From NCBI RefSeq assembly GCF_021531595.1, contig NZ_JADYUD010000006.1, positions 98,596 to 162,595 of the forward strand: a DNA stretch of 64,000 nt, given 5' to 3'. Source of the DNA: Fusobacterium perfoetens (GTDB taxonomy: Bacteria; Fusobacteriota; Fusobacteriia; Fusobacteriales; Fusobacteriaceae). The number at the start of each line of letters is the position of its first letter. Positions within the stretch are counted from its first letter, which is position 1. Both the position numbers and the translations under genes were made by a program. A model generated the notes under the pieces. That model was not told the origin of the DNA and made no database searches. It was given only the letters and a program-made list of their open reading frames with translations. Below are positions 7,986 through 18,400 of the stretch, one piece after another.

Positions 7986-9467
7986 TTGACAAAATATTTA
8001 GAAAGCAGACAATATGAAACAGTAAAATTTGTTTTTTTAAAAGCAGTGCACGATCTTTTTCAAGGGCATATAGCTGAAATACAAAATTCTTTAAATAACG
8101 GTTCATATGCTGAGATTTATCATCTTGAAAAAAGAGAAATAAAAATTTTAACAGAAGATGAATTAAAAAGCTTAAATGAAAAAATGAGAGAAATAATAAG
8201 AGAAGATATTCCAATAAAACTTGTAACAGATGATGTTGATGAACTTAAGAGAAAAGCTGAGTCAATGGAAAGAAGTGATATAAAACACATTCTTGAGAAT
8301 TGTGGTTGGGCAAGATTAAAAGAATACGCTTTAGGAGATTATATGGATTATTTTTATCTTGATCCAGAAACTTCAACAGGAAAAATTATAGATTTTGAAA
8401 TATATAAATATAATAGAGGTCTTATTTTAAAAACTCCTCTTGAGGTTTTTGATTGGAAAATTGCTCCTTATAAAAATACTCCTAAAATTGCAAAAGCTTT
8501 CCATGAAAGAGACAGATGGGAAAAAATTATGGGGATAAATTATGTGGGAAGTATTAATGAGAAGGTTTTTGAAAACAAAATCATTGAACAAATAATGCTT
8601 AATGAAACTTTCCATGACAGAAAAATTGCAGAGATAGCAACTGAAATTCTTGCAAATAAAAAAATAAGAATAGTGACAATAGCAGGGCCTTCATCATCAG
8701 GAAAAACAACTCTTTCAAAGAAGATGGAACTTCAGCTTAAAACTGGAGGAGTAGAAACTTTGGCAATATCTCTTGATAACTATTATATAGGAAGAGCAAA
8801 TGTTCCTCTTGATGAAAATGGTGAAAAAGATTTTGAAACAATAGAAGCTTTAGATCTTGAACTTCTTAATAAAAATTTAGAAGATTTAATTTCAGGACAG
8901 GAAACAGAACTTCCAATTTATAATTTTTATACAGGAGAAAGAGAAGAAAAAACTCAGAAAGCTCAGCTTTCAAAAGATGGAATTATAATAATAGAGGGAA
9001 TTCATGGTCTTAATGACAGGCTTACAAGCCATATTCCAAGAGAAAATAAATATAAAATATATATAAGCTGTCTTACTCAGACAAATATGGATATGCATAA
9101 CAGAATTCATACAACAGATGTAAGAAAGATAAGAAGAATTGTAAGAGACAGCCTTTCAAGAAAAACATCAGGGGAACACACTCTTTCTATGTGGAATTCT
9201 ATAAGAAGAGGGGAAGAAAAATGGATATTCCCATTTCAAGAAGAAGCTGATGCAATATTTAATTCAAGCTTTACATATGAACTTGGAGTTCTTAAGCCTT
9301 ATGCTTTAAAAGAGCTTATAAAAGTAAGAGTAACTTCAGATCAATATGATGAAGCAAAAAAACTTGCAAGCCTTTTAAGCTGTTTTGTTGATATAGATCC
9401 ATCATTTATTCCTGTAGATTCAATAATGAAAGAATTTATAGGAGGAAGTGTGTTCTACAATTATTAA
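7986..9467 (+). CDS. Uridine kinase-like nucleoside kinase with threonyl-tRNA synthetase-type N-terminal domains
   Basis: About 493 residues. The N-terminal half contains a segment (about 95-140, GWARLKEYALGDYMDYFYL) like the second additional domain of threonyl-tRNA synthetase. The C-terminal half is a P-loop uridine kinase/phosphoribulokinase domain with GPSSSGKTT near residue 235 and IIIIEGIHGLND. This fusion is known from thermophiles and anaerobes and is usually annotated as nucleoside kinase. The start is set at TTG 7986 because AGGAGA (7971-7976) lies 9 bases before it. A GTG at 7977 in the same frame is too close to that site. The next gene, sppA, starts 15 bases downstream. The exact substrate is not visible. 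Confidence 0.82.
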   Translation: MTKYLESRQYETVKFVFLKAVHDLFQGHIAEIQNSLNNGSYAEIYHLEKREIKILTEDELKSLNEKMREIIREDIPIKLVTDDVDELKRKAESMERSDIKHILENCGWARLKEYALGDYMDYFYLDPETSTGKIIDFEIYKYNRGLILKTPLEVFDWKIAPYKNTPKIAKAFHERDRWEKIMGINYVGSINEKVFENKIIEQIMLNETFHDRKIAEIATEILANKKIRIVTIAGPSSSGKTTLSKKMELQLKTGGVETLAISLDNYYIGRANVPLDENGEKDFETIEALDLELLNKNLEDLISGQETELPIYNFYTGEREEKTQKAQLSKDGIIIIEGIHGLNDRLTSHIPRENKYKIYISCLTQTNMDMHNRIHTTDVRKIRRIVRDSLSRKTSGEHTLSMWNSIRRGEEKWIFPFQEEADAIFNSSFTYELGVLKPYALKELIKVRVTSDQYDEAKKLASLLSCFVDIDPSFIPVDSIMKEFIGGSVFYNY

Positions 9468-9482
9468 TAAGGAGATACAATT

Positions 9483-11228
9483 TTGAGAAGATTTAAGAAA
9501 ATTTGTTTATTTGTTGTGGCAGAGTGTTTTAAGGCTCTTTTCAGGCTTCTTATGTTTGCCCTTGTAGTTTATGCTGTAGGGAAAATAATTTCAATAGAAA
9601 CAAAGAAGAAACCTGTTGATGCAGGAACTTACATAGAACTTGAACTTGCTGATGAAATACCTGAAAGCAGAATAGTTACCCCTTTTGATATAAAAAAAGA
9701 GATAAACTTTTATGGACTTTTAAAAAATCTTGAAAAGGCTGAAAGCGATCCAAGAGTTGAGGGGCTTATTTTAAAACTTGATACTGTAGGGCTTAGCAGA
9801 GGACAAGCAGAGGAATTTGCTGGAAAGATAAAAGAATTTAAAAAGAATGGAAAAAAGGTTTATGCATATGCTCCTTCTTTTACAAATCAAAATTATATGA
9901 TAGCTTCTGCTGCAGACAAAATAATAATGCCTAAGACTATGGGAGCAATGTCAGAAATAAAAGGATATTTTTTAGAAATTCCTTATTATAAAGCTCTTGG
10001 AGATAAAATTGGTGTAAAGATGAATGTTATTCATATTGGAGATTATAAAAGTGCAGGAGAACCTTATGAAAGAACAGAGATGAGCAAAGAATATAAAGAA
10101 AATATGACAAGAATGCTTGATACTGTTTATAATAATTTTGTAGAAACAGTTTCTGAAAATAGAAAAATAGAGAAAAGCCTTCTGAATGAAAGGATTCTTG
10201 ATGGAAGACTTGTTCTTGCAGATCCTGAAACTATGATGAGAAATGGGCTTATTGATGAGACAGAATATTATGAAAATTTTCTTCAAAAAAATGGAATAAT
10301 TAATAAAGTAGGAATGGAAGAATATATTTCAAGACTTGCTGTTGATCCTAAACCTAAAAAAGAAAAATCTGAAAAGGAAAAAGATAAGATTGCTGTAATT
10401 TATGCAGAGGGAACTATAAATTATTTTGATGACAGTAAAAAAATAAGTGACATAATAACACCTGAGAGAATACAGAAAGAACTTAAAATAGCAGAAAAAA
10501 ATCCTGATATAAAAGGGGTGGTAATAAGAATTAACTCTCCAGGAGGTTCTGCTCTTGCTTCAGATATAATCTATAACAGCATAAAAAGTATGACAAAGCC
10601 TGTATATATTTCTATGGGAGGAGTTGCAGCTTCAGGAGGATATTACATGGCAGCTGCAGGAGATAAAATATATGCTGATAAAGAAACTCTTACAGGTTCA
10701 ATAGGGGTTATAACAATGATTCCAAATACAGCTGAACTTATGAAAAAGCTTGAAATAAATTATTCTTCTTTGTCAAAAGGAAAATATGCAGATATGGGAA
10801 GTCCTGTAAGAGAAATGACTGAAGATGAAAAAGATAAAATCCGTGCATCAAGCATTAAAGTTTACGAAGAGTTTGTAAGCAGAGTTGCAGAGGGAAGAAA
10901 TATGACAAGAGATGCAGTTCTTAAGGCAGCAGAAGGAAGAGTGTGGCTTGGAGAGGAAGCAAAAAGAATAGGGCTTGTTGATGAAATAGGTGGAATAGAA
11001 AAAGCTGTTTCTGATCTCGCTGAAATGCTTAGCCTTAAAGACTACGAAACTCTAGAAAGTCTTAAAGAAGAAAAAATAGAATCTGTAATAAAAAATTATT
11101 TGCCAAAATATCTTATGGCACAGGTAATGGGAAATAAAGTGGTAGAGACATTGGAAAAAAGTGATATGATAAGCGAAGAATTATTGTATAAACCTGTTCT
11201 TTATGCACCAAATATAGATATAAAATAA
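9483..11228 (+). CDS. sppA: Signal peptide peptidase SppA, 67K type
   Basis: A 581-residue membrane-anchored serine protease that degrades cleaved signal peptides. It has one N-terminal membrane segment (about residues 7-33), then two tandem protease-fold halves as in the long SppA form. The catalytic dyad is visible: Lys189 in IGDYKSAGEPYERTEMS in the first half and Ser384 in GGVAASGGYYMA in the second. It starts with TTG, with AAGGAG upstream. It is close behind the nucleoside kinase gene. It is complete and of normal length. Confidence 0.92.
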   Translation: MRRFKKICLFVVAECFKALFRLLMFALVVYAVGKIISIETKKKPVDAGTYIELELADEIPESRIVTPFDIKKEINFYGLLKNLEKAESDPRVEGLILKLDTVGLSRGQAEEFAGKIKEFKKNGKKVYAYAPSFTNQNYMIASAADKIIMPKTMGAMSEIKGYFLEIPYYKALGDKIGVKMNVIHIGDYKSAGEPYERTEMSKEYKENMTRMLDTVYNNFVETVSENRKIEKSLLNERILDGRLVLADPETMMRNGLIDETEYYENFLQKNGIINKVGMEEYISRLAVDPKPKKEKSEKEKDKIAVIYAEGTINYFDDSKKISDIITPERIQKELKIAEKNPDIKGVVIRINSPGGSALASDIIYNSIKSMTKPVYISMGGVAASGGYYMAAAGDKIYADKETLTGSIGVITMIPNTAELMKKLEINYSSLSKGKYADMGSPVREMTEDEKDKIRASSIKVYEEFVSRVAEGRNMTRDAVLKAAEGRVWLGEEAKRIGLVDEIGGIEKAVSDLAEMLSLKDYETLESLKEEKIESVIKNYLPKYLMAQVMGNKVVETLEKSDMISEELLYKPVLYAPNIDIK

Positions 11229-11237
11229 AATATTCTG

Positions 11238-11267
11238 TTGAAAAAAGCTGAAAAATTATGATATAAT
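11238..11267 (+). promoter_or_regulatory. Promoter of ybaB
   Basis: TTGAAA (11238-11243), 18-base spacer, TATAAT (11262-11267) with an upstream TGA making an extended -10. It lies just after sppA and 40 bases before the next start. Confidence 0.7.
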
Positions 11268-11308
11268 CAATTCTGTAAAGCAAATATAACAATCAGGAGG
11301 AACAAAAA

Positions 11309-11659
11309 TTGGTTAGAAAATTAAAATCACCTAAAGGAAATGGAAACAATCAAATGGATATATTAAGACAAGCTCAGGCTATGCAACAAGAAATGCTTAA
11401 AATTCAAGAAGAATTAAAAGGAAAAGAAGTTGAAGCATCTGTTGGTGGAGGAGCTGTTGTAGTAAAAGCAAACGGACAAAAAGAAATTTTAAGCATCAAT
11501 ATTTCTGAAGATATAATTAAAGAAGCTGCTGAAGATAAAGAAATGCTTGAAGATTTAGTTCTTTCAGCTGTAAAAGAAGTTATGAGACAAGCTGAAGAAT
11601 TATCTGAAAAAGAAATGGGAAAAGTAACTGGAGGAATGAATATTCCTGGATTATTCTAG
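11309..11659 (+). CDS. YbaB/EbfC family nucleoid-associated protein
   Basis: A 116-residue protein of normal family size with the pattern MQQEMLKIQEELKGKEVEASVGGGAVVVKANGQ and a helical C-terminal half. Family members form dimers that bind DNA with little sequence preference and often sit near dnaX/recR, which are absent here. It begins with TTG behind an AGGAGG site. It has its own promoter and terminator, so it is monocistronic. Confidence 0.92.
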   Translation: MVRKLKSPKGNGNNQMDILRQAQAMQQEMLKIQEELKGKEVEASVGGGAVVVKANGQKEILSINISEDIIKEAAEDKEMLEDLVLSAVKEVMRQAEELSEKEMGKVTGGMNIPGLF

Positions 11660-11681
11660 TAAAAAAAGTATTTTTTAAGGG

Positions 11682-11726
11682 GACTGCTGCATTTTGTAAA
11701 TTAGAAAATGCAACAGTCTTTTTTTA
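11682..11726 (+). terminator. Terminator after ybaB
   Basis: GACTGCTGCATTTT pairs with AAAATGCAACAGTC (one mismatch) and is followed by seven T. Confidence 0.9.
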
Positions 11727-11792
11727 TATTTGCTTTATTCTTTTAAAAATATTATAATTTAAAATAAGAAAAATATATTGGGAGAAAATCAG

Positions 11793-11924
11793 ATGACTGA
11801 AAAAGAAATAGAAGAACAGATGGAAAAAGCTGTAAAAAAAGTTCCTTTTGAAGTGAAAAAAATAAAGGTAATTTTGTTTTTAATAAAAAAATATAAAAAA
11901 TTTATAAGTATATTTAAAATATAA
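11793..11924 (+). CDS. Small 43-residue protein, unknown
   Basis: A short open frame starting ATG at 11793 behind GGGAGA, with an acidic N-terminal helix (MTEKEIEEQMEKAVKK) and a basic, hydrophobic C-terminal half (KVILFLIKKYKKFISIFKI). It ends 11 bases before the next gene, whose GGAGG ribosome site follows. Codon use resembles the neighbours. It could be a small membrane-associated peptide; function unknown. Confidence 0.5.
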   Translation: MTEKEIEEQMEKAVKKVPFEVKKIKVILFLIKKYKKFISIFKI

Positions 11925-11935
11925 TCGGAGGAAGA

Positions 11936-12217
11936 ATGGACGAAAAATTACAGAAAACAGTTGAAAGAATTATAGAAGAATTTAAAAAAAGAGGTTATGA
12001 TATTGGTGAAGATGTAACAGAACTTGTAGAAGAAAGAAGTGATGTTGCAAAGGCACTTTCTGAAACTAAGTTTAAAAATATAGAATTTTTTAATGTTGAT
12101 GAAGAAAATTCAGTTGGATTTACATTGGAAGATATGCAAGTAAACTTTTTCCTTGAATATGGTGAAGATGAAGAGGGAAAATGGTATGAAGCCAGTGTAG
12201 AAATTATAAATTTTTAA
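11936..12217 (+). CDS. Small acidic protein, unknown
   Basis: A 93-residue, strongly acidic soluble protein with a clear GGAGG site upstream. I do not recognise the family. The first half is predicted helical (QKTVERIIEEFKKRGYDIGED) and the second half has alternating hydrophobic residues suggesting a beta sheet (VGFTLEDMQVNFFLEYGEDEEG). It is probably co-transcribed with the 43-residue frame upstream. Confidence 0.7.
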   Translation: MDEKLQKTVERIIEEFKKRGYDIGEDVTELVEERSDVAKALSETKFKNIEFFNVDEENSVGFTLEDMQVNFFLEYGEDEEGKWYEASVEIINF

Positions 12218-12296
12218 AAATTATTTTTTATTTCTTTTTTCTTTTTGAACTTAAATATATGTTACAATAGAAATATAGAAAAAGGAGGTTTATATC

Positions 12297-12638
12297 ATGT
12301 TAGATAAAAAATATATCTTAAAGAAGCTTGCTGAGATAGATAAAGATGAATTTGGTTTTAAATCAATAGGATTATTTGGAAGTTTTTCAAGAGATGAACA
12401 AACTCCAGAAAGTGATATAGATATTCTAGTTGAAATGGATATTTTTCCAGAAAAACCTTATCCAAAAAGTTCATATTTTAGATTATTTGACTTAAAGAAA
12501 CATCTGGAAGAACTATTTGGAAAAGAAGTTGATTTAATTGATAAAAGCCAATTTAAATATGAATATAAATGTCCTGAAGTGAGAGCATATAAAGAAAAAA
12601 TAAAAAAAGAAATATTGGAGAGTGTAATATATGTCTAA
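12297..12638 (+). CDS. MNT-type minimal nucleotidyltransferase (MntA-like antitoxin)
   Basis: A 113-residue protein with the nucleotidyltransferase core GLFGSFSRDEQTPESDID near residues 25-42, where GSFxR and the DxD pair bind nucleotide and metal. Proteins of this size are usually the MntA antitoxin of MntA/HepT systems, in which they modify a HEPN ribonuclease toxin. Behind it only a 34-residue frame remains, so the pair seems to have lost its toxin. The AAGGAGG site supports this start. Confidence 0.85.
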   Translation: MLDKKYILKKLAEIDKDEFGFKSIGLFGSFSRDEQTPESDIDILVEMDIFPEKPYPKSSYFRLFDLKKHLEELFGKEVDLIDKSQFKYEYKCPEVRAYKEKIKKEILESVIYV

Positions 12639-12735
12639 ATCTAAAAGAACTATAGAGCAATATACTTATGATGTAATAGAATGTATATATGAATTAAAGG
12701 AAACAGTTGAAAAATTTTCTATAAAAATTAAATAG
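12631..12735 (+). pseudogene. 34-residue stub, possible remnant of a HEPN (HepT-like) partner
   Basis: The frame starts ATG at 12631 and overlaps the last codons of the nucleotidyltransferase gene, as the toxin gene of such pairs often does. Its residues (RTIEQYTYDVIECIYELKE) resemble the first helix of DUF86/HEPN proteins, but the frame stops after 34 codons and lacks the RxxxxH ribonuclease motif. A terminator follows immediately. It could also be an unrelated small peptide. Confidence 0.4.
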
Positions 12736-12768
12736 AAAACAGCATAATTAACTTTGTGCTGTTTTTTT
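12736..12768 (+). terminator. Terminator after the nucleotidyltransferase unit
   Basis: AAAACAGCA pairs with TGCTGTTTT, followed by a T run. Confidence 0.88.
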
Positions 12769-12771
12769 ATA

Positions 12772-12780
12772 TGGTATAAT
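12772..12780 (+). promoter_or_regulatory. Extended -10 promoter element of addBA
   Basis: TGGTATAAT lies 28 bases before the addB start, directly after a terminator. No good -35 is seen, which fits an extended -10 promoter. Confidence 0.6.
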
Positions 12781-12808
12781 AAAATATCTGTATAGAGGAA
12801 GGTGTGTT

Positions 12809-15475
12809 ATGAAATTTATATATATTGATTATGGAAAAAATTTTATAAATGAGATAAAAGGAAGAAAACCTGATAGAGATACAGCTATTGTTTTTAGTGA
12901 CTATTTTTTTAAAAACTCTTATATGAAAAACCGTGAAAAAAATATTCTTGCTCCAGAGCCTGAATATTTTACGATAGAAGAATTTCAAAAGAAAATATTC
13001 AAAACAGATAAGATGATTCTTACAGAAGCAAAGAGACCTCTTACACTTTTTAAAATTCTTGATAAGAGTCTTAAAGATAAACTTAAAATGCAGAATTATT
13101 ATGATATTATAGATTTTGCAGATTTGTTTTTTAAATATTACAGAGAAGTTTATTCGGCGATGGGAAAACCTGAAGGACTTCAGGAGTGGCAGAGAGACTA
13201 TATAGAGAAATTTGAAATTTTAAAAGAAAAATATGATGTATATCTTAAAGAAAATGATTTTATTCCAAGTGACTGGATAGAAAAAATTGAAAATTATACA
13301 GAGGAATATATAAAAAAATTTAAAAGAATAATATTTGTAGATATACCTTATTTCACACCTCTTATGAGAGAGGCTTTAAAAAGAGTTTCTGAAATTTGTG
13401 ATATTGAAATTATGATTCAGATACCTGAGGAAGATTATAATGAAGAACTTTTAAAAATAGAGAAAGTGTCTCTTGTGAAAAAAAGAGAGTCTGTAAATAT
13501 AAAAGTATATGAAAACAGTGATGAGATGTCAGAACTTCTTAATATAATATATCTTGAAAAAACTGGAGAGCAAAAAAGAAAGGATATATTTTCTCCTGCT
13601 CCTGAAAAAAACAGTTATCATAAAATATTTCCAAAATATTTTACTTCACAGGAACTTAAGGTTCTTGACGATACAAAACTGTATAAATTTATGAAGGTAC
13701 AAAATGAACTTCTTCTTTCTGTTGAACCAAGAAAAAGATATGGGATACCATCTCGGGAATTTAGAAAAGCAATAAGTAATGAAATTTTCAGAGAAATTTA
13801 TAATATAGACGATATTCTTCTTAAAAACTTAAAAAAAGTTCTTGATGAAGAGTATAAATATGTTGATGAAAAAGTTTTTGAGCCTGAAAAAACAGCTTTT
13901 ATCTTTAAAAGAGAGGGAATGGAAGATGAAGAGGCTTTAGAAAATGGAAAAATAATATACACTGTTTTTTCAGATATTTATAGGGATATTTCAGAAATAA
14001 AGGAATATACTTCTGTAAATGAATTTGTAGAATATATAAAAAGAATAGGGCTTGAAAAATTTAGGGAAGAAAATTTTATTGATATTACAGAAAAATTTTA
14101 TCAGGCAGTGGACAATATAAAAAGCAGTGAAAGACTTTGTGGAAAAAATGGATTTAAAGTTCTTTTTGAAAGGGAGACAGGAGCAAATCTTTATACTCTT
14201 CTTATAAAATATATGGAAGGAATAGAGATAAAAGAGGTTGAAAGAGACAGAGAAAATATACTTGGAACAGTAAAAAATATAACAGAGGCAAGACTTAATT
14301 TTGATAATATCTACAGCAGTGAAACATATTTTATTGATACAGATAACATCTCTCTTCCAGGAAATTTAAGAGATAATCTTAATTTTACAGAACAACAGAG
14401 AGCAGAAAGTGGTTTTATAACTTTTGAAGATAAAAAAAATATAATAAAATACAGATTTATACAGGGAATTTTTAACAGCAGAAGTTCTGTTATTTTTGTA
14501 AGAAAAGATATAAATAATGAAATTGAAAGATCTGCTTTTTTAGATGAAATTATGATGAAATATAATATTTCTCCTGAAGAAAAAAATCCCCTTTCAAAAG
14601 AAGATATTTTTAAGATATTGAAAATAAATCTTATAAAAGAAAATGAAAGTTGTAATTTTAATCTTTCAGAAGATTATTTTAAACTTGAAAAACAAAATGA
14701 AGATTTTGAAGAAAATAAAATAGTTTTAGGGGCATATGATATTCTTGAACTTGAAGGGTGCAGATACAGATATTTTCTTAAGAATAAAGCTCTTATTTCA
14801 GGGGAAAAAGATGAGGTTTATGGAGTTTCTCCAAGAGTTTTAGGAACGGCAGTTCATAAGATTTTTGAAAAAACAGCTGAAAATATTCATACAAGAATAA
14901 GAAAAAAACATGATTTTAAAGTTGATGAAACTTTTATTGACAGAACTATAGAAGAAGTCTTTGAAGAAAATAAGATGAAAGTTCCTGTATATGTTGATTT
15001 ATACCTTAAAGAAATAATGTTTCCCAAAATAAAAGAGAATATTTTTAAATTTTATAAAGAGATGGAAAAAGAACTTTCAGGAAAAAAGGTAAAAATTTTC
15101 TGGGGAGAAAAAGGAAGAACAGAAAGAGTTGTAACAGGAGATACTGATATTTTTATAACAGGAAGAATAGATCTTATGGCTGAAACAGAAGAGGGAGATA
15201 AATATATTGTAGATTATAAAACAGGTCAGGCAGATTCAAGACAGCTTGATATATATTCAATTATATTATATGGAGATGAAAGTGTGGCACAGAAAATAAT
15301 ATATAATGCTGTGGCAGGTGAATATGTAAAACAAGATAAAATTCATATGACAAAAGAAAATCTTCTGGAACTTTTTAATAATTTTATAAAAGAAGATGAG
15401 TATAAAAGAGCTGAAAAAAAGAAAGCATGCACTTATTGCGAATATGAAAATATATGTAAAAAAGGAGAAATCTAA
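12809..15475 (+). CDS. addB: AddB-like helicase-nuclease subunit (PD-(D/E)XK, Fe-S)
   Basis: An 888-residue protein. The C-terminal part is a RecB-type nuclease domain with GTAVHKIFE, then GRIDLMAE and YIVDYKTGQAD holding the D...(D/E)xK residues. Four cysteines of the AddB iron-sulfur cluster are visible: C651 and the triad C874-x2-C877-x5-C883. The long N-terminal region lacks a Walker A motif, as AddB inactivated helicase domains do. With AddA it processes double-strand breaks for RecA loading. The stop codon abuts the addA start (15475/15476). It is shorter and more divergent than the Bacillus form. Confidence 0.85.
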   Translation: MKFIYIDYGKNFINEIKGRKPDRDTAIVFSDYFFKNSYMKNREKNILAPEPEYFTIEEFQKKIFKTDKMILTEAKRPLTLFKILDKSLKDKLKMQNYYDIIDFADLFFKYYREVYSAMGKPEGLQEWQRDYIEKFEILKEKYDVYLKENDFIPSDWIEKIENYTEEYIKKFKRIIFVDIPYFTPLMREALKRVSEICDIEIMIQIPEEDYNEELLKIEKVSLVKKRESVNIKVYENSDEMSELLNIIYLEKTGEQKRKDIFSPAPEKNSYHKIFPKYFTSQELKVLDDTKLYKFMKVQNELLLSVEPRKRYGIPSREFRKAISNEIFREIYNIDDILLKNLKKVLDEEYKYVDEKVFEPEKTAFIFKREGMEDEEALENGKIIYTVFSDIYRDISEIKEYTSVNEFVEYIKRIGLEKFREENFIDITEKFYQAVDNIKSSERLCGKNGFKVLFERETGANLYTLLIKYMEGIEIKEVERDRENILGTVKNITEARLNFDNIYSSETYFIDTDNISLPGNLRDNLNFTEQQRAESGFITFEDKKNIIKYRFIQGIFNSRSSVIFVRKDINNEIERSAFLDEIMMKYNISPEEKNPLSKEDIFKILKINLIKENESCNFNLSEDYFKLEKQNEDFEENKIVLGAYDILELEGCRYRYFLKNKALISGEKDEVYGVSPRVLGTAVHKIFEKTAENIHTRIRKKHDFKVDETFIDRTIEEVFEENKMKVPVYVDLYLKEIMFPKIKENIFKFYKEMEKELSGKKVKIFWGEKGRTERVVTGDTDIFITGRIDLMAETEEGDKYIVDYKTGQADSRQLDIYSIILYGDESVAQKIIYNAVAGEYVKQDKIHMTKENLLELFNNFIKEDEYKRAEKKKACTYCEYENICKKGEI

Positions 15476-18400
15476 ATGGAAAGAAAAGTTTTAAAAGCCA
15501 GTGCAGGAACAGGAAAAACATACAGACTTTCACTTGAATATGCAGTTTCTCTTTTTAATGGTGAAAAAATAAAAGATATAATAATAATGACTTTTACTAG
15601 AAAAGCTGCTGGAGAAATTAAAGAGGATATTATAAAATTTATAAAAAAACTTGCTGTTTCTCCTAAGGATACAGATTCTGAAAAAGAGAGAGAAGGGGCA
15701 GTTTCATCAATAATGAAAATATATCCTGAGATGTTTTCAAGCCCTGAAGAAATATATAAAAAAGCTGAAAAAGCTTATAAGGATATTATTTTAAATAAGG
15801 ATAACCTTAAGATTTTTACAATAGATGGTCTTAAAAATACAATTTTTAAAACTGCTATTGCTCCAATGCTTAATATAAATAACTATGACATCATAGATGA
15901 CAGCCTTAATACAGAATATTTAAGAAAATGCTTTGAAAAAATATTTAAGAGCAAAAAAGATTTTGATTTTTTAAAAGACTTTCTTGCAGATAATATGGAA
16001 AAAAATATTGATAATTATGTGGGTGTTATAGGAAATATAATAAATGAAAGATGGAAGTCTCTTGTTATTGAAAAAAAAGAAAGAGAATCATATAAAGTAT
16101 TAAACAAATTAAATCAAATTGATAAATCTCTTGAAATTATTGAAAAAATAGCAGAGGAAAAAGGAAAAAATATAGAGGAATTTATAAATTCTTCTTATAA
16201 ACCTTATCTTTCCTTAAAAACTGATAAAGAAAAAGAAAAATTTATAGTAGATAAATGGGCTGAAATTTTTAAGCAGGGAATAAGAAATGGAAATAAAATA
16301 AAAGGAAAAAACTTTGCTGAAGAGATAGAAGAACTTAATTTTCTTTATGAAGAATTATTGAAAGAATTGTCAAAAAGGCTTTATAATACAGTTCTTATAG
16401 ATTATGAAAAAAATATTTTCTCTTTTCTTGAAAGAGTATATACTGCCTATGATGAAATAAAATTCAGAGAAAAAAAACTTACTCAGACAGATATAACAAA
16501 TTATACACTTGAATATATAAATGATAAAAGATTAAATCTTGTTGATGAAAACGGAATTACTCAATATATGAAAGATATTTTGGAAAGTGGTATAACAACA
16601 GTTTTTATTGATGAATTTCAGGATACTAGTGTTGTTCAATGGAAGATATTTAAAAGCATGATTGACAGTGCAGAAAAAGTTATTTGTGTTGGAGATGAAA
16701 AGCAAAGTATTTATGAATGGCGTGGTGGAGAAAAAGACCTTTTTGTAAATCTTTCAGAAATAATAAATGGTAAAGAAGAAACAATGGGAACTTCCTATAG
16801 GAGCAGAAAAAAAATAGTTGATTTTACAAATAAATTTTTCTCAGAGTATTCTGCTATAGCAAAGTCAGAAGGAATAAATTGGAATTTTGAACCTGTGGAA
16901 AGCAGCGATGACAAAGACAGGGGATATGTTGAAATAAGAAAAACAGAAGAGGGAGAGGAAAACTGTTGTGAGAAAGTGGCAGAGATAATTAAGGAAAAAT
17001 TTAATGGAAATTATCAAGATATCTGTGTTCTTGCAAGAAATAATGATACTCTTTCTGAAACTGGAGAATTTCTTTCAGAAAATCATATTCCATATTTTCT
17101 TGAAACAAATCTTAATATTTTTTCACACAGGACAACAGAACCTGTTATAAAGTTTATGAAATATCTTGTATATGACAATATATTTTATCTTGCAGAATTT
17201 TTAAGAGATAATCTTATTCTAATTTCAGATAAAAGTTTAAAAGAACTTTTTTCTTTTAAAGGTGAGATAAAAGATTTTAGTTTTTCGGATTCTTATGCAG
17301 AAAATATATTTAAGAAAGTTTTAAGTTTTAAAGAAAAATATGATGAAGATAGATACGAAAGTTCAAATATTCCTGAAATGATTATAAAAGAACTTGGAAT
17401 ATTAAAAAAATATGACAGAGAAAGTGATATACAAAATATTTATAGATTTATAGAAATTTCAAAAAGATTTTTAAATATAAGAGAATTTTTAAATGAAATA
17501 AAAGAAAATGGAAGTTCTTCAGAGTATAAGCAAAGTTCTATGGAAGCAGAAAACAGTGTATCTTTAATGACTGTACATAAATCAAAAGGGCTTGGTTTTA
17601 ATACTGTTTTTTATATTTATAAAAAAAGTTCTCCAAGAAAAGAATCAGGACTTCAATTTAATGTAATAATGTCAAAAGATTATAATAAAGTTGAAAATTA
17701 TTTTATTATAAATAGCAAATATGAAAAGATACTGAAATATCTTGAAGGGCAGTTTGATTATGAAGATTATAAAGAAAGAAAAAGAGAGGAAGAGGAAATA
17801 AATAACCTTTATGTTGCTTTCACAAGAAGTAAACAGAACTTTTTTATAATTATAAATGAAAAAACTTTAAAAAATCCACCGAAAAAAATTCCTCCATTTA
17901 AAGAGGTTATAGATAAGAATTTTCTTTCTGAAGATTGTGTAGGATGGAGCAATGGAAAATTTGAACTTAAAGAACTAAAAAAAGAAACAGAAATTTTAAG
18001 TGAAGATGAAAAATTTCTTAATTTTGAACTTGATTTTTCAAAATATGAGTATAATGAAGAAAAACTTAAGGAAAACAGGGAAAAAATAAAAGAAGATGAA
18101 GAAAGATATTCTACAGAAAGAGAAGAAAAAAGAGAAATAGGTAATATTGTTCACTATTTCTTGGAAAATCTTATTTATAATAATGAATCAGAAAGAGAAA
18201 AAGCTTATAAAGCTGTTGTAATAAAATATGGTGCTTCTTTTGGAAAAGATAGAATAGAAAGTATTCTCAAAAGCAGTGGAATGGAAAAATTTCTTTCTGA
18301 AAACAGTGAGATTTTTTCAAGGGAGTGGGATTATATATATCCTGAATATTCAATATATTCAGATGAAAATAGTGAACTTTACAGAATAGACAGACTTATG

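Noticed and set aside
12767..12988. Minus-strand open frame over the start of addB
   Set aside because: It is a mirror of the addB coding strand in AT-rich DNA, with no ribosome site and a composition (Phe/Ile/Tyr rich) typical of antisense shadows.
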